This document shows, in pieces, positions 39,740-50,678 of a stretch of DNA of 64,000 nucleotides. The notes under the pieces were generated by a model, which saw only the letters and a program-made list of their open reading frames with translations, was not told the DNA's origin and did no database searches. Positions within the stretch are counted from its first letter, which is position 1, and the number at the start of each line of letters is the position of its first letter. Source of the stretch: Rebecca billardiae RCC1528 (taxonomy: Eukaryota; Haptophyta). The stretch is taken from contig OZ251229.1 of the NCBI GenBank assembly GCA_965240325.2, positions 186,001-250,000 of the forward strand. Reading direction: 5' to 3'. The translations under genes and the position numbers were made by a program.

Positions 39740-40822
39740 TCACTCCTTGAGCCCGTGCTCGGCCGTCTCCTCGATCGCCTGCCAGATCTTGACGGGGATG
39801 GGCATCTTGCCCGCGGCGCGGCGCTCGCTCGCAATGCGCGCCGACGACTCGCCCGGCAGCCGGATCGACGGCCCGGACTCCTTGACCGCCTTGAGCACGC
39901 TCGACGCCTTGTCCCCAAACTGGTCGACCAGCCCGTCCGCGCGGATGGCAATCATCGTGTGGCCCCACGACTTGGCGGCCTTCTTCGACTCGCACTGGCC
40001 GAGCACGGCGGCGCCGGGCAGCGCGCCCGCGAGCAGCTCCACCACCAGCGAGAGCCCCGCGCCCTTGTGCCCGCCGAACGTCGCGATCGCGCCGCCGTCG
40101 AGCGCCTGCGCCGCGTCCGTCGTCCAGCTGCCGTCCCGGCCGTACGCGACGCCGTCCGGGAGCGGCTCGCCCTTCGCCTTGGCGGTGAGCACGCCGAAGA
40201 GCGCGATGGCCGAGGTGGCCATGTCGAAGACGAACGGTGGGTCGCTCGGCACGCCCACCGCCAGCGGGTTCGTCCCGAACACCGCCTTCCCGCCCGGCGC
40301 GGCCGCGACAAACTCAGGCGAGTTGGCGAGGCAGAGGCCGATCACGCCGCGCTTGGCCATGCGCTCGGCGTAGTAGGCGAGCTGGCCGGAGGAGGTGGAG
40401 GTGTTGTACGCGCCAACGATCGAGATGGTCGGCGCGTCCTTCCCGGCGAGCACCTTGTCCGCCGCCAGGTCCGCCGCCGTGACCGCCGCGAGCATGCCTG
40501 GGCTCTGGTTTGCGTTCACCACCGCAGAGTCGCGCGTGTCGCGCTCGACCTGCGGCAGCGAGGCGCCTGGTGCCGGCGCCATCAGCGCGGGCTGGTACAT
40601 CTTCACGAGACCCTGGTTGTTGCCACAGAGCTCGGCGGACACCATGATGTCCGCCTGCAGCGACGCCTCCTGCTCGCCCCAGCCAATCTTGCGCAGCGCC
40701 GCCGCCGTCTTGGCGCGCGCCTCCTCGATGGGCACCTCGATGCTGTCCGCCGCCGCGCTGGCGAAGACGCGCGCGTGCGGCATCAGCCGCGCCGGGCCGC
40801 GTCGGCTCACCGCCGAGAGCAT
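39740..40822 (-). CDS. malate/L-lactate dehydrogenase (Ldh2) family protein
   Basis: A 360-residue single-exon protein of the Ldh2/YlbC-ureidoglycolate dehydrogenase family, NAD(P)H-dependent 2-oxoacid reductases. Family parts: helical start (PIEEARAKTAAALRKIGW), QSPGMLAAVTAADLA, VFGTNPLAVGVPSDPPFVFD for the cofactor region, and FGGHKGAGLSLVVELLAGAL. Two conserved histidines are missing: the 'dSHG' motif reads CGNNQGL, and the 'n..HfG.a..y' motif reads NTSTSSGQLAYYAER. The protein may thus be a divergent subfamily or catalyse another reaction. The first 25 residues (MLSAVSRRGPARLMPHARVF) resemble a mitochondrial presequence. Confidence 0.82.
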   Translation of the reverse strand: MLSAVSRRGPARLMPHARVFASAAADSIEVPIEEARAKTAAALRKIGWGEQEASLQADIMVSAELCGNNQGLVKMYQPALMAPAPGASLPQVERDTRDSAVVNANQSPGMLAAVTAADLAADKVLAGKDAPTISIVGAYNTSTSSGQLAYYAERMAKRGVIGLCLANSPEFVAAAPGGKAVFGTNPLAVGVPSDPPFVFDMATSAIALFGVLTAKAKGEPLPDGVAYGRDGSWTTDAAQALDGGAIATFGGHKGAGLSLVVELLAGALPGAAVLGQCESKKAAKSWGHTMIAIRADGLVDQFGDKASSVLKAVKESGPSIRLPGESSARIASERRAAGKMPIPVKIWQAIEETAEHGLKE

Positions 40823-41574
40823 GCTAGACTGCCGGCTGCCGAGCGCGCGCGCACGCGCGAGGTCGTTGATGACGACGTGCGGGCGTCAAGTCGCCACGCG
40901 AGCGGTCGGATTCAGATGCACAAGATCGATTCCGGTTCCACGGTGGCGGCAGCCCTGCGCCACCCAAAAAAAGATGAGCGTCCACCTGTCCCGCACATCT
41001 AGTGTCTCGAGATTTGGTGTGTCAGAGAAATGAGAATGCTCGTGAGACTTCTCTTATTGCATTTTTTTCTCTAGAACTACTACCGTAGTCTAGCAGCCGT
41101 CTAGCGGCCGAAGGTCGCGGCCTCCGCTCGATAGACGGCTCGCCCGGCCGGGCAATCTGACGATGCAGATGGAATGATGTCAACTACATACATCTATACG
41201 CCTATGATGATAGCACCTCGGATGCACAGCTCAACAGTCTGGAGTGCCGAATGGGCAGCAGCGTCGCGACGCCAGCGCGAGAGCGTGCGCGCGCTGGGAC
41301 GGCTGCCGCCGAGCGAGACGGGCCGCGGGCCTACCACGGCGGCTGCGCTCTCGCCGTCGAGAGGCCGAGGGCTCCCGCGCAGGGCGCGGGGGGATGCGTG
41401 TGCGAGACAAGGACACAGAGGACGGGGTCGTGGCGGAAGCTGAAGAGGTGCGGAAGCGCGCCCCGAGTCGTCGGGCCAGCGCATGGCGGCGGCCGCACGG
41501 GCCAGCCGAGCGCCGGCCTCAGAGTCGCACCCGGCGTGCGGCGTGCGGCGGCGGGCGCGGGCGTCGTGCGGCGC
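40823..41574. other. intergenic, nothing recognised
   Basis: Between two minus-strand genes. Short frames on both strands of chance-like composition; no repeat recognised. Confidence 0.45.
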
Positions 41575-42664
41575 CTACCACACGTTCTTCGCCTTCTTGT
41601 GCGCCGGCTCCTCCTCGTGCTCCATGTTGCCCGCCTCGCGCCCGGCGAACTTGACCTTCATGTCCTCGCAGTTGATCCCGACCATCGGCGCGCCCAGGTC
41701 CTCTGAGACGCGCGCCAGCACGGAGGCGTCCGTGAAGTTGGTCGTCGCCTCGACGATGGCGCGCGCGCGCTTGTGCGGGTTGTCGGACTTGAAGATGCCC
41801 GAGCCGACGAAGACGCCGTCCATCCCGAGCTGCATCATCATCGCCGCGTCCGCCGGCGTCGCCACGCCGCCCGCCGCGAACTGCACCACCGGCAGCCGCC
41901 CGAGTTCCGCCACCTGCTGCACGAGCGCGTAGGGCGCGGCAATCTCCTTGGCGTACGTGAACATCTCGTCGGGGTCCATCGACTTGAGCTGCCGGATGGC
42001 CTTGTTCATCTGGCGCGCGTGGTGCACCGCGTTCACCACGTTGCCCGTGCCCGCCTCGCCCTTCGTCCGGATCATCGTCGCGCCCTCCGCGATGCGGCGC
42101 AGCGCCTCGCCCAGGTTGCGCGCGCCGCACACAAACGGCACCTTGAAGCCCGTCTTGTTCACGTGGTTCTCGTCGTCGGCCATCGTGAGCACCTCGGACT
42201 CGTCGATGAAGTCCACGCCTGCGTCCGCCGCACGCGCGGGACGTCGAGCGTGAGCCCGCGCCGCGCGGGCGCGCGGCTCGCGCGCGCGCGCCGGCGCGCA
42301 CGCCGGAAGGTGCGCCGCGCGCGCGCGCGCGCCGGCGCGCACCGAGCTCCTGCAGGATCTGCGCCTCGACGAAGTGGCCGATGCGCACCTTCGCCATCAC
42401 CGGGATCGTGACCGCCGCCTTGATCTCCTTGATCAGCTTCGGGTCCGACATCCGCGCGACGCCGCCCTCCTTCCGGATGTCGGCCGGCACGCGCTCGAGC
42501 GCCATCACCGCGCACGCGCCCGCCTCCTCGGCGAGGCGCGCCTGCTCCGCGTTGACCACGTCCATGATCACGCCGCCCTTCAGCATCTGCGCCAGCCCGC
42601 CCTTCACCTGGAAGGTGCCCGTGCCGTTCGCACCCGCCGCCGCGCCGTTCGCCGCCTTAGGCAT
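41575..42664 (-). CDS. PDX1: pyridoxal 5'-phosphate synthase subunit PDX1
   Basis: Two exons, 42664-42343 and 42218-41575, 321 residues. This (beta/alpha)8 enzyme makes pyridoxal phosphate from ribose 5-phosphate, glyceraldehyde 3-phosphate and ammonia from the PDX2 glutaminase. Catalytic residues are all present: Asp in [12 protein letters not shown], the first Schiff-base Lys in [16 protein letters not shown], and the second Lys in [13 protein letters not shown]. The phosphate-binding [14 protein letters not shown] is intact. The 124-bp intron is almost pure CG dinucleotides, begins GTGCGC and splits [15 protein letters not shown]. An upstream ATG (42760) would add 32 unlikely residues. Head-to-head with the RCC1-filamin gene, 343 bp apart. 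Confidence 0.95.
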
Positions 42665-43007
42665 GGTGGTCAAGCTCTGGAAGGTGGCGGTCGTGAGCGG
42701 AGCGGGCCACGCGGAGGGACGGCCACGTCTTTGGTGCTGCGAAGCATGTGTGCTCGCCACCGCGCGGAAAGGATGGCGTGCGGATGCGCGGCTTCGTGAA
42801 GCAACTTCAGACTTGAGACTGCGCCTTGCGGGGCTGCGCGTTCCGCCGCACCCGGACGGGCGTCACGGCGACGCCCGGACTCTCACGCCCACCGCAGCAA
42901 AAGCTTGCCGGACGTGGGACGGCAGCCGGGGGCGGCGCTGTGGGCGGCGGCCTCAGACCATCGCCGAGGTCACTCGCCGGGCCGGGCCGCGCGCGCGCGC
43001 GGGCGCG

Positions 43008-44525
43008 ATGCTGCCCACGCTTGGGCGCGGCGGCTTCGCCACCGCCTCCTCGCCGCCGCCCGCCCCGCCGCTGCCGCATCGCGCCGCGACGCTCGGCGCG
43101 CTCCCGCCCGCGCCGCGCGCGGACGCGGGCGGCGGCGCGACCGCCCTCGTCTCGCTGAGCGGCGCGCCGACGCAGCGGCGCGGCTCGTCGGGCAAGGGCG
43201 CGGCGGAGCGGCCCGGCGGCGTGCTCTACAGCTTTGGGTACAACGAGTTCGGCGCGTGCGGCCTCGGCCACCGCTCGGACGCCGTCCCCGTCCCCACGGC
43301 CGTGCCGCTCGGGCCGACGCACCGCGTCGCCGCCGTCGCCGCCGGCCCGTTCCACACGCTCGCGCTGACGGACGGCGGCGTCGCGCTCGCGTGCGGGCGG
43401 AACGAGCACGGGCAGCTCGGGCTCGGCGGGCGCGCCGACGCGCACGCCTTCCGCCCCGTCCTCGCCCTCACCCACTTTGCGACCGGCGCGGCGTGCGGCG
43501 CGCACCACTCGCTGCTGCTCACGCGCCGAGGCCTCGTGTTCGGCTGCGGACGCGGCGCGGGCGGGCGGCTGGGGCTCGGGCGGCGGGCGGGCGGGGCGGG
43601 CGGCGACGCGCTCGGCGCGCAGCACCGCGCCTCCTCGCCGCCGCCCGCCGAGGGCCCGTCGGCAGATCGCGATCTGGCAGATCGCGATCTGGCAGATCGC
43701 GATCTGCCGACGCTTGTGCGCGGCCTCGTGGGGGCGAGGGTGGCGGAGGTGGCGGCGGGGTACGCGCACAGCCTGGCGCGCACGCGCGCGGGCGGCGTGT
43801 TCGCGTGGGGCGCCAACGACGCCGGCCAGTGCGGCGTCGGCGCCCCCGCCGCGCACGCGCGCGCGCTCCTCAGCCCAACTGCCGTCGCCGGCCTCGCGCC
43901 CGGCTGTGTGGCCGTGGCGTGCGGCGACCACCACTGCCTGGCGCTGGTGGAGGAGGCGGGGAGCGGGCTGAGCGCGGTGTACTCGTGGGGCGAGGGCGCG
44001 TACGGCCGCCTCGGCCACGCCGCCGAGGCCACCGAGCGCGCCCCGCGCTTTGTCGAGGCGCTGCCGCCGTCGGCGCGCGTGCGCGCGCTCGCGGCCGGAG
44101 GCGCGAGCTCGGCGGCGATCGATGAGGACGGCGGGCTGTGGGCGTGGGGCGGCGGCACGTGGGGGCTGGGCGCGGGCGGCGCGCACGCGGACATGCTCAC
44201 GCCCACGCGCGTCGACGCGTTCGCCCGCGCGCGCGGCGCCGACGCCGAGCCGCCGCCGCCGGCGCGCGGCGGCGCGCGCGCGCGCGCGGGCGCGGGCGCG
44301 GGCGCGGGCGCGAGCCCGCGCTCGGGCCCGCGCGCGCCCGCCGCGCCCGTGGCGACGCCGATCGGCGCGGTGGCGTGCGCGGAGGACCACATGGTGGCGA
44401 TCGCGCGCGACGGGCGCGTCTTCTCGTGGGGCCGCGACTCGCACGGCCGGCTGGGCCACGCGGCCGGCGCGCGAGCGCTCGGCGGCACGTCGATGGCGGC
44501 CGCGCCCACCGACCTGACCGCTCGA

Positions 44526-44563
<38 letters not shown>

Positions 44564-47500
44564 CGGCGGCGGCGGCGGTATCGGCGCGGAGAGCGGCGCC
44601 CCGCGCGGCGGCATCGGCGGCGTCGGCGGCCCCGCGCGGCTGTCGCACCTCGGCCGCGCCCGCGCGCCGGCCGAGCTCGACTCCTCCGCCTGGGCGGACG
44701 CGCCCCCCGCCGCGCGGCCGCAGGCTGTGGTGTGCGGCGGCTCGCACTCGATGTTGCTGGCACCTGCGGACGTGGGGCGGGGCGGCGGCGCGGAGGGGGC
44801 GGTGGAGGCGGCGGCGTGCGCGCTGCTCGGCGAGGCGCCGCCGCTGCGCCTCCGCGCGGGCGAGCGCGCCCACCTCGCGCTGCAGGCGCGCGACGCCCGC
44901 GGCAACGACCTGGCGCGCGGCGGCGCTTGCGTGCGCGCTCGGCTGCGGCCAGCCGCGCGGCCGGCGGCCATGCTGTCTCGCGCGCGCTCGGAGGGCGGCG
45001 GCCTGGTGGGCGCGGCGGCGGGCGGCGAGCGCTCGGCGGCGGAGGACGAGCTCTCCGCCGCGTCCGAGCTGCGCGTCACAGACGAGTCCGACGGCTCGTA
45101 CACCGTCTCCCTCACCCTCCACCGCGCGGGTGCGTACCAGCTGCACCTCGCGCTGAGCACGCCGACGGCGGCGCGCGGACGCGCGCGGCCGGCGGGCGGT
45201 GCACGCGCGGAGGCGGGCGCGGGCGCGGAGGCGGAGGCGGCGGAGGAGGAGGTGCCGCTGGGGCCGTCGCCGGTCGAGCTGCTCGTCGAGCCGGCCGGCG
45301 TGTGCGCCGAGCGCTGCCGCCTCGTCCCCGCGCCGCCCTCCGCCTCCCTCGCGCGCGCGCTCGCCGGGCGGCGCGAGTGCGTGCGCGTGCACACGGCAGA
45401 CCGCTACGGCAACCGGCTGGCGGCGGGCGGCGCGCAGCTGCGGCTCAGCGTGGACGCGCTGGGCGCGGCGGGCGGCGGCGCGGTCGGCTCGGTGGTGGAC
45501 CACGCCGATGGCAGCTACACCGCGTCGTACGTCGTCACCGCCGCCGGCCGCGTCTGCGTGCGCTGCCATCTCGTCCGGCCGCGGCCGCGCGGCGGCGCGG
45601 GCCGCGGCCGCGCGCGTGACGGGCGCGGCGGCGGCGCCGCGGGCGCGGAGGCGGCGGCGGCGGAGGCGGAGGCGGATTCGGAGCTCGAGCTGCTCGGGCC
45701 GGGGCCGCTCTTTGTCGACGTCGCGCCCGAGCAGCCCAGCGCGCAGCACTCGAGCCTACAGCTGCTGACGCCGCCGCCGCCGCAGCCGTCGGCGCGCGCC
45801 GAGCAGGGCGCGCGCTCGCCCGCGCCGCCCGCCGCCCAAGGGCTGGGCGCAGACGGCAGCGTGCGCGCGCTGGCCGGGGGCGCGGTGCGCTGGCGCGTCG
45901 ACCTGCGCGACCGTTGGGGCAACGCGGTGACGGGCGCGGCCGCGGGCCTCACGCTCTCCACAGCCGGCGCGCCCGGCACGCGCACCCTCGTCGAGCTCGA
46001 CCCCTCGGGCGGCCACACCGCCACCGTGTTCACCTCCGCGCCGGGCTGCTTCTACGCGACCGCGCTGCTGGGCGGGCGCGAGCGGGTGGGCGCGCCCGTG
46101 CGCGTGGTGGTCGCGCCGCGCGGCGCGGCGTGCGCGCTCGTGCGCCCCGCGTGGGGCCCCGCGCGCGCGCCAGCGCCCAGCACGCACCCACACCCGCCCA
46201 CACCCGTCGCCGTCGGCCGCACCCTCCACCTCGAGTGCGCCGCCTGGGACGAGACGGGCGCGGCTCTTGAGCTGCGCGCTGCGGACGTGGCGGTGCGGCC
46301 GCGCGCGCTCGGGCGCGCGGCCGCCTCGCACGGCGCAGCGCGCGCGGGGGCGGACGAGCAGCCGCTGGCGCCGGCCGCGGCCGAGGGCGAGGTGCGCCCT
46401 GCAGAGCACTGGCTGCTGGGCTGGGTGGCACACGGCGACGGAGGCGGCGGCGGAGGCGGAGGCGGCGGCTGCCTCGACGCCGCCGCCCAGCCGGCGGGCG
46501 CGGCGGCGGTGGCGGAGGGCGGCGGCGCCGCAGCCGCTGCCCCCGCCCAGCCGCTGCGCATCGCGCTGTGCGCGTGCGCGGAGGGCGTGGCTGAGCTGCG
46601 CGTGAGCGCGCTCGGCGTGCCCGCTGCGGCCGTGGCGCCGGGCGGCGCGCTGGACTGGGCGGCCGCCACCGCCGCCGTCGGCGCGGCGGACGGCGGCGGT
46701 GCGCCCCTGCTGCTGCGCGCGGTGCACCCGGCGGCGCTCGAGCTGGCGACGAGCGGCGAGTGCGCGTGCGCGCTCGCGCCGCCGCGCCTCCCGCCTCGCC
46801 CGCCGCCGCCGCCGCCCGGTGGCACCGCAGCCGGCGCCGCGCCCTTGCCCTGGCTCTGGCCGCCGCCTGCAGCCGCCGCCGCGCCCGCGGCCGTCGCGGA
46901 CTGCGTGCTCCGGTGCGCGCTCACGCGCACGCGCGAGGGAGCGTGCGTGCGCGTGCGCGTCGACGCCGCGCCCACGCCGCCGCCGCCGGCCACGCCGCCG
47001 TGCTGCGCGCTCGTCCTCGAGCCGAGCGCAGACCCGGGGCTGGCCGAGGCGCTCGCGCGCGCGCGCGCCGCGCTGGAGCGCGCGTTCGGCCGCGGCTGGG
47101 TGCTGCGAGCGGCGCGCGGCGGCGCGGACGGGCGCGCGCACACGGGCGTCGCAGTCGTGAGCGCGGCGCAGCTGGCCAGCGTGCTCGGCGGCTGCGTCTC
47201 CGCTTGGTTTGGCGGCGACGCGCGCGACGGCGCCGACGCTGCCGAGCTCAGCCGGCGCGCGGCGGCGGAGGCGGAGGAGGCGGCCGCGGCCGCGCGCACC
47301 GCCCGACCCACCGGCTGCCCAGAGCGGCCGCTCGGGCGCGTGCGCGCGGGCGGGCCGGTGGAGCGCGCGCTGCTCTTCAAGCTGCTCGCTGATGAGCTCG
47401 GCCTGCGGTGCGCGCTCAGGGCGGATGGGGCGGGCCTGCCGCCGGGAGAGCAGGCGGGCGACGACGCTCCGCCACAGCCGCAGCCGCAGCCGGCCGGGCT

Positions 47501-48020
47501 GCTGGTCGAGCTGCGGGAGGACGACGCCCCGGCCGCGGAGCCGCCCGCCGCGGGCGCGCACCCCGGCGCGGCGCCAACTGCGGAGGCGGCGGCGGCCGCG
47601 CGCGCCCGCGCCCTTGCCCTCGTGGGCCTGCTGCCCGCGCTGAGCCCCGCCCCAGAGCCGCCGCCCCGGGCAGCGAGTGGCGGCGGGGTGGCGCAGCAGG
47701 GCCAGTACAGCGCGGAGGTGGCTGTCTTTGTCACCGACCTCAACTTCCACACCGAGCGGCGGCGGGCGGGCAGCGGCGCCAGCACCGGCGCATCACGCTC
47801 TTCGCCTTTGTCCGCTCACGACGCCGAGCAGCAGCTCCGTGCTGAGGACGCTGCGGCGGCTGATGATGGTCCGATGACGAGCAGTGGCCATCGCTCGGCC
47901 TCGGGCTCGGCAGCGGTCTCATCCCACGCTCACCAGCAGCTGCTGCAGCAGCAGCACGGCGGCAATGCCAATGGCTATGTCAGCGACAGCAGCAGTGATG
48001 GCGGCAGTGAAATGATGTGA
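43008..48020 (+). CDS. RCC1-repeat and filamin-repeat fusion protein (1,670 aa)
   Basis: A single exon of 5 kb. Residues about 70-600 hold RCC1 repeats (LYSFGYNEFGACGLGHRSDA, ALACGRNEHGQLGLG, VFAWGANDAGQCGVG, VYSWGEGAYGRLGHA, LWAWGGGTWGLGAGG, VFSWGRDSHGRLGHA) forming a beta-propeller. Residues about 610-1040 hold at least three filamin/ABP280 immunoglobulin-like repeats, each with RDxxGN and a 'DgsYtv.....GxyxlhV' end: VTDESDGSYTVSLTLHRAGA, VVDHADGSYTASYVVTAAGR, and LVELDPSGGHTATVFTSAPG. The C-terminal third is Ala/Pro-rich and ends in a Gln/Ser tail. Long Gly and Arg/Ala inserts sit between propeller blades. The combination suggests a cytoskeletal or signalling scaffold. Start 43008 gives GAT-free, MLPTLGRGG; frame stays open upstream. 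The opposite strand is also open, from GC bias. Confidence 0.78.
43663..43706. repeat. three perfect 14-bp palindromes in tandem
   Basis: CAGATCGCGATCTG at 43663-43676, 43678-43691 and 43693-43706, spaced by single G bases (15-bp period). They encode ADRDL three times inside the RCC1 region. Each unit is its own reverse complement. Confidence 0.95.
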
Positions 48021-49289
48021 CGATTCTGCTGCTGCGCTGCTGATGCAGGCATATGCACCCTCTCATCGGAGTCAGACTAAGAGACTCGGATTGCGGTAGT
48101 CAGAATATGAATATATATATATATGAATTAATATACTATAAGCTTCATCGCCCAGAGCGCGCTAGGCGGCGCGCTCACTCTCCAAGCCCCTCTTCAGTCT
48201 TCTGCAGCTGCGCGACGCTTGGCCGGCGCGCGGCGACGCGTACTACGACCTCATCCTCATCCAGGCGCCCACGCGGGCGCACGGGGGCCGCGGCTGCCGC
48301 TTGCCGGAGCTGCTCGCCGCTAGGTCGGCGGGCGGCGACATCGACTACGACCTCACCCTCATCCAAGTGCTCCGGAAGGCGCTCGGCCGCGGCGGCATCT
48401 GCCGTCGCCGCCGCGTGCCCCAGGCCGAGGCGGTGCTCCATCCCGGCCCCGCTCCCGTAGGGGGGCAGGGCTGCGGGTGGCGCACTGTCTGACCTGGACG
48501 GAAGGCGCGGACGCATTCTATGTGTCTGTTGCACTCTGAGCCTGACGCTTGTCCGATGCTGCCACGTCGTTAAATATATATATTCATGGCCCGCGGTGCA
48601 GGGCGGAGCGCGCAGCGTGGAGCCCGCACCAGCGGGCCCGAACAACGTTTCAAAAAGATCTTTGATCAAGAAAAAAGGGACGGGGGACGATTTTCAGGGC
48701 TGGAGGAGACCGAGTTTCGAATTTTGAGACTCCCTTACAGGTGCATTAGCGTCGAAAAAGGTCGCGCCCACGGCAAGTTCATATTGGAGTGACGCCCGTC
48801 CAAAAAACTTCACGCCCTTTAGGATCCATAACGTATAACGAACCGTTACAAGCGATTTTTTCCAGCCAATGAGATTGCCGCAAGGTCATCAAGGAGCGAT
48901 GACGACGTATCTAGATAGCCAGCCGGCACCGCGGGCCATTCGTTCATTACTTGTGTGCTGGACTGCGCTTGTTATTAATTCATTACTTGTGTGCTGGACT
49001 GCCGCTAGCTTTTGCGGGTTCTGATCATCAATCACCCAGGGCCCGGTCTGGTCATAAATGAGCCGCCCGCCGTTTATGACGACCCATTCATGTACATGTA
49101 TGAACAATGGGTCATTAGACCGCGTCGTATCTTAAAAAAAACCGCTTCACGTTGCACCGCGTCGTATCAATGCTCGTAAATGAAATTCTATTCTACCGCT
49201 TCACGTAGTAACCCTGAGATGAGTCGTCGCGGCCCCGTCACCGACGCAAAACAACAGAGGTGGGCCCGATCGCACGTGGGTGGGGGGCG
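48021..49289. other. intergenic with repeat A and a 102-bp duplication
   Basis: No supported gene. 48214-48265 recurs with changes at 48316-48367, an in-frame 102-bp (34-codon) duplication. On the plus strand it reads GDAYYDLILIQ and GDIDYDLTLIQ; on the minus strand DEDEVVVRVAARRPS and DEGEVVVDVAARRPS. Either strand could be a gene remnant. Repeat A copy 2 occupies 48586-48918. Confidence 0.5.
48586..48918 (+). repeat. dispersed repeat A, copy 2
   Basis: Counterpart of 785-1116, same orientation, with the same ends. Relative to copy 1 it has several small indels (for example around 48750-48800) and scattered substitutions. It lies 372 bp upstream of the coiled-coil gene start. Confidence 0.85.
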
Positions 49290-50678
49290 ATGGCAAGCAG
49301 CACCTCGACCGGCGACGCCGACCAGGACTACGTTCGCCGCGTATTGAACGCGCTGCTCGACTCGAGGACGGTGACGCGGGTGAACAACACCACGTTCCAG
49401 AGCACCGCTGCCGCCATCTCCGTCGCCAGGCACAAGCAGACCATCCCCGGCGCCGCGAGCGAGTACGGCAAGTCAACAAAAGCGATCAAGCAGCTCCTTG
49501 GCCAGGTCCGCAAGGTGCTGGCGGCGGAGGGCGCACTCGGCAGCGGTGGCGCTGCGCGGTTGATCACCGACTTTCGTTCGTGCCCCGCAGGCGTTCGTCA
49601 CTCGAGGAGCAGCGCGCAAGGGCGAGCCGAGTCCGGAGCACGCGAGCTCGTCGCTCGCCGCCCGGAGCAGAGCGCGCCGCTGCGAGCGAGCGGGCGCGGC
49701 AGAGCTGATGAGCCGGATGCGCCCGGAGCTCGCGCGGCTGAAGGGCGAGCTCGAGCACGCGAGCTCGCGCCTCGACGCCGAGCGCGAGCTCCTCCTCAAC
49801 TCGGTCGACGGCGGCGCGGAGGTGCAGCAGCGTGAGGACGAGCAGGAGCATCAGTGAAACGCGCGCCGGTTCCGGGTCGCGCAGCGGTGCCCAGCTGCCT
49901 GCCACGCGAGCGGCGGCCACGTGGCGCGAGGAGCTGCGTGGGGAAATCGCCGCGCGCGTCGACGCGGCGATCACCGGGCTGCAGGCCTCGGCAATCGACG
50001 CGGTGCGCACCCTCGCCGCCAGCCGCGACGACTCCGCCGTCGAGCTGCAGCAGCTGCGCGCGCAGATGCCAGAAGTGCCGATGGGCGGCGGCGTATCAGC
50101 AGGCTGACGTGCACGAGCACGTGACACGCGGAGGCGCTAGGCGCCAAGCTGGCGAAGTGCGGCGCCGAGCTCGACGAGCTGAGCGACGCGGCAACGGACG
50201 CGCTGGGCGCCCGCGCCGCCATCCTCGCGGCGCCCTCCAGCAGCTCGAGCAGCTGTGGATAGTTGGCCGTCGAGGCGACCGCGGGTGTGACTCACAGTGT
50301 GAGTGAGCCGGCGCGCGGCTCAGCCTGCCGCTGGCAGCCGCCGTCTTCGAGGCCGACGCGGCGGAGGAGGCGGCGGGCGAGCACGGCGGCGCGGTGGAGC
50401 AGGCGCGCACGCGCGGCGGCAGGCGCGACGCGCCGCTCGCCTCGTTCCACCGCCCCGAGCTCCGCTCGGTCGGTCTCGGTGCGAGGCTGCGCAGCCGGCA
50501 GGCCGGGGCCAGCAGTGGCGCACGCTCTCGCTCTGCCGGCACGAGCGACCAGCGGCCCGTCGTCGAGCGCATGGCGCAGGGCGAGTACCTCAAGCAGGTG
50601 CGCCCGCTCGCGCGCACGCGCTGGCTCGCGCCGCGCCAGCGCCTCTCGTCCTGCCTGCGCGCGCGCGCCGGCCGCTAG
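49290..50678 (+). CDS. hypothetical coiled-coil protein, multi-exon
   Basis: A tentative model of five exons: 49290-49514, 49591-49821, 49895-50074, 50134-50254, 50338-50678, about 365 residues. Reading frame changes at each junction, while each exon has protein-like composition: DYVRRVLNALLDSRTVTRVN, then MSRMRPELARLKGELEHASS, ATWREELRGEIAARVDAAIT, LAKCGAELDELSDAATDALG, and EYLKQVRPLARTRWLAPRQR. Heptad-like Leu/Ala patterns point to long coiled coils. Implied introns are only about 59-83 bp, shorter than elsewhere in the window. No family recognised. Exons 1-3 are better supported than the last two. Flanked by repeats A (upstream) and B (downstream). Confidence 0.5.

Noticed and set aside
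42807-45749. 980-codon minus-strand frame
   Set aside because: Antisense of the RCC1-filamin gene, whose repeats clearly fix the strand; the minus frame is Arg/Ala-dominated.
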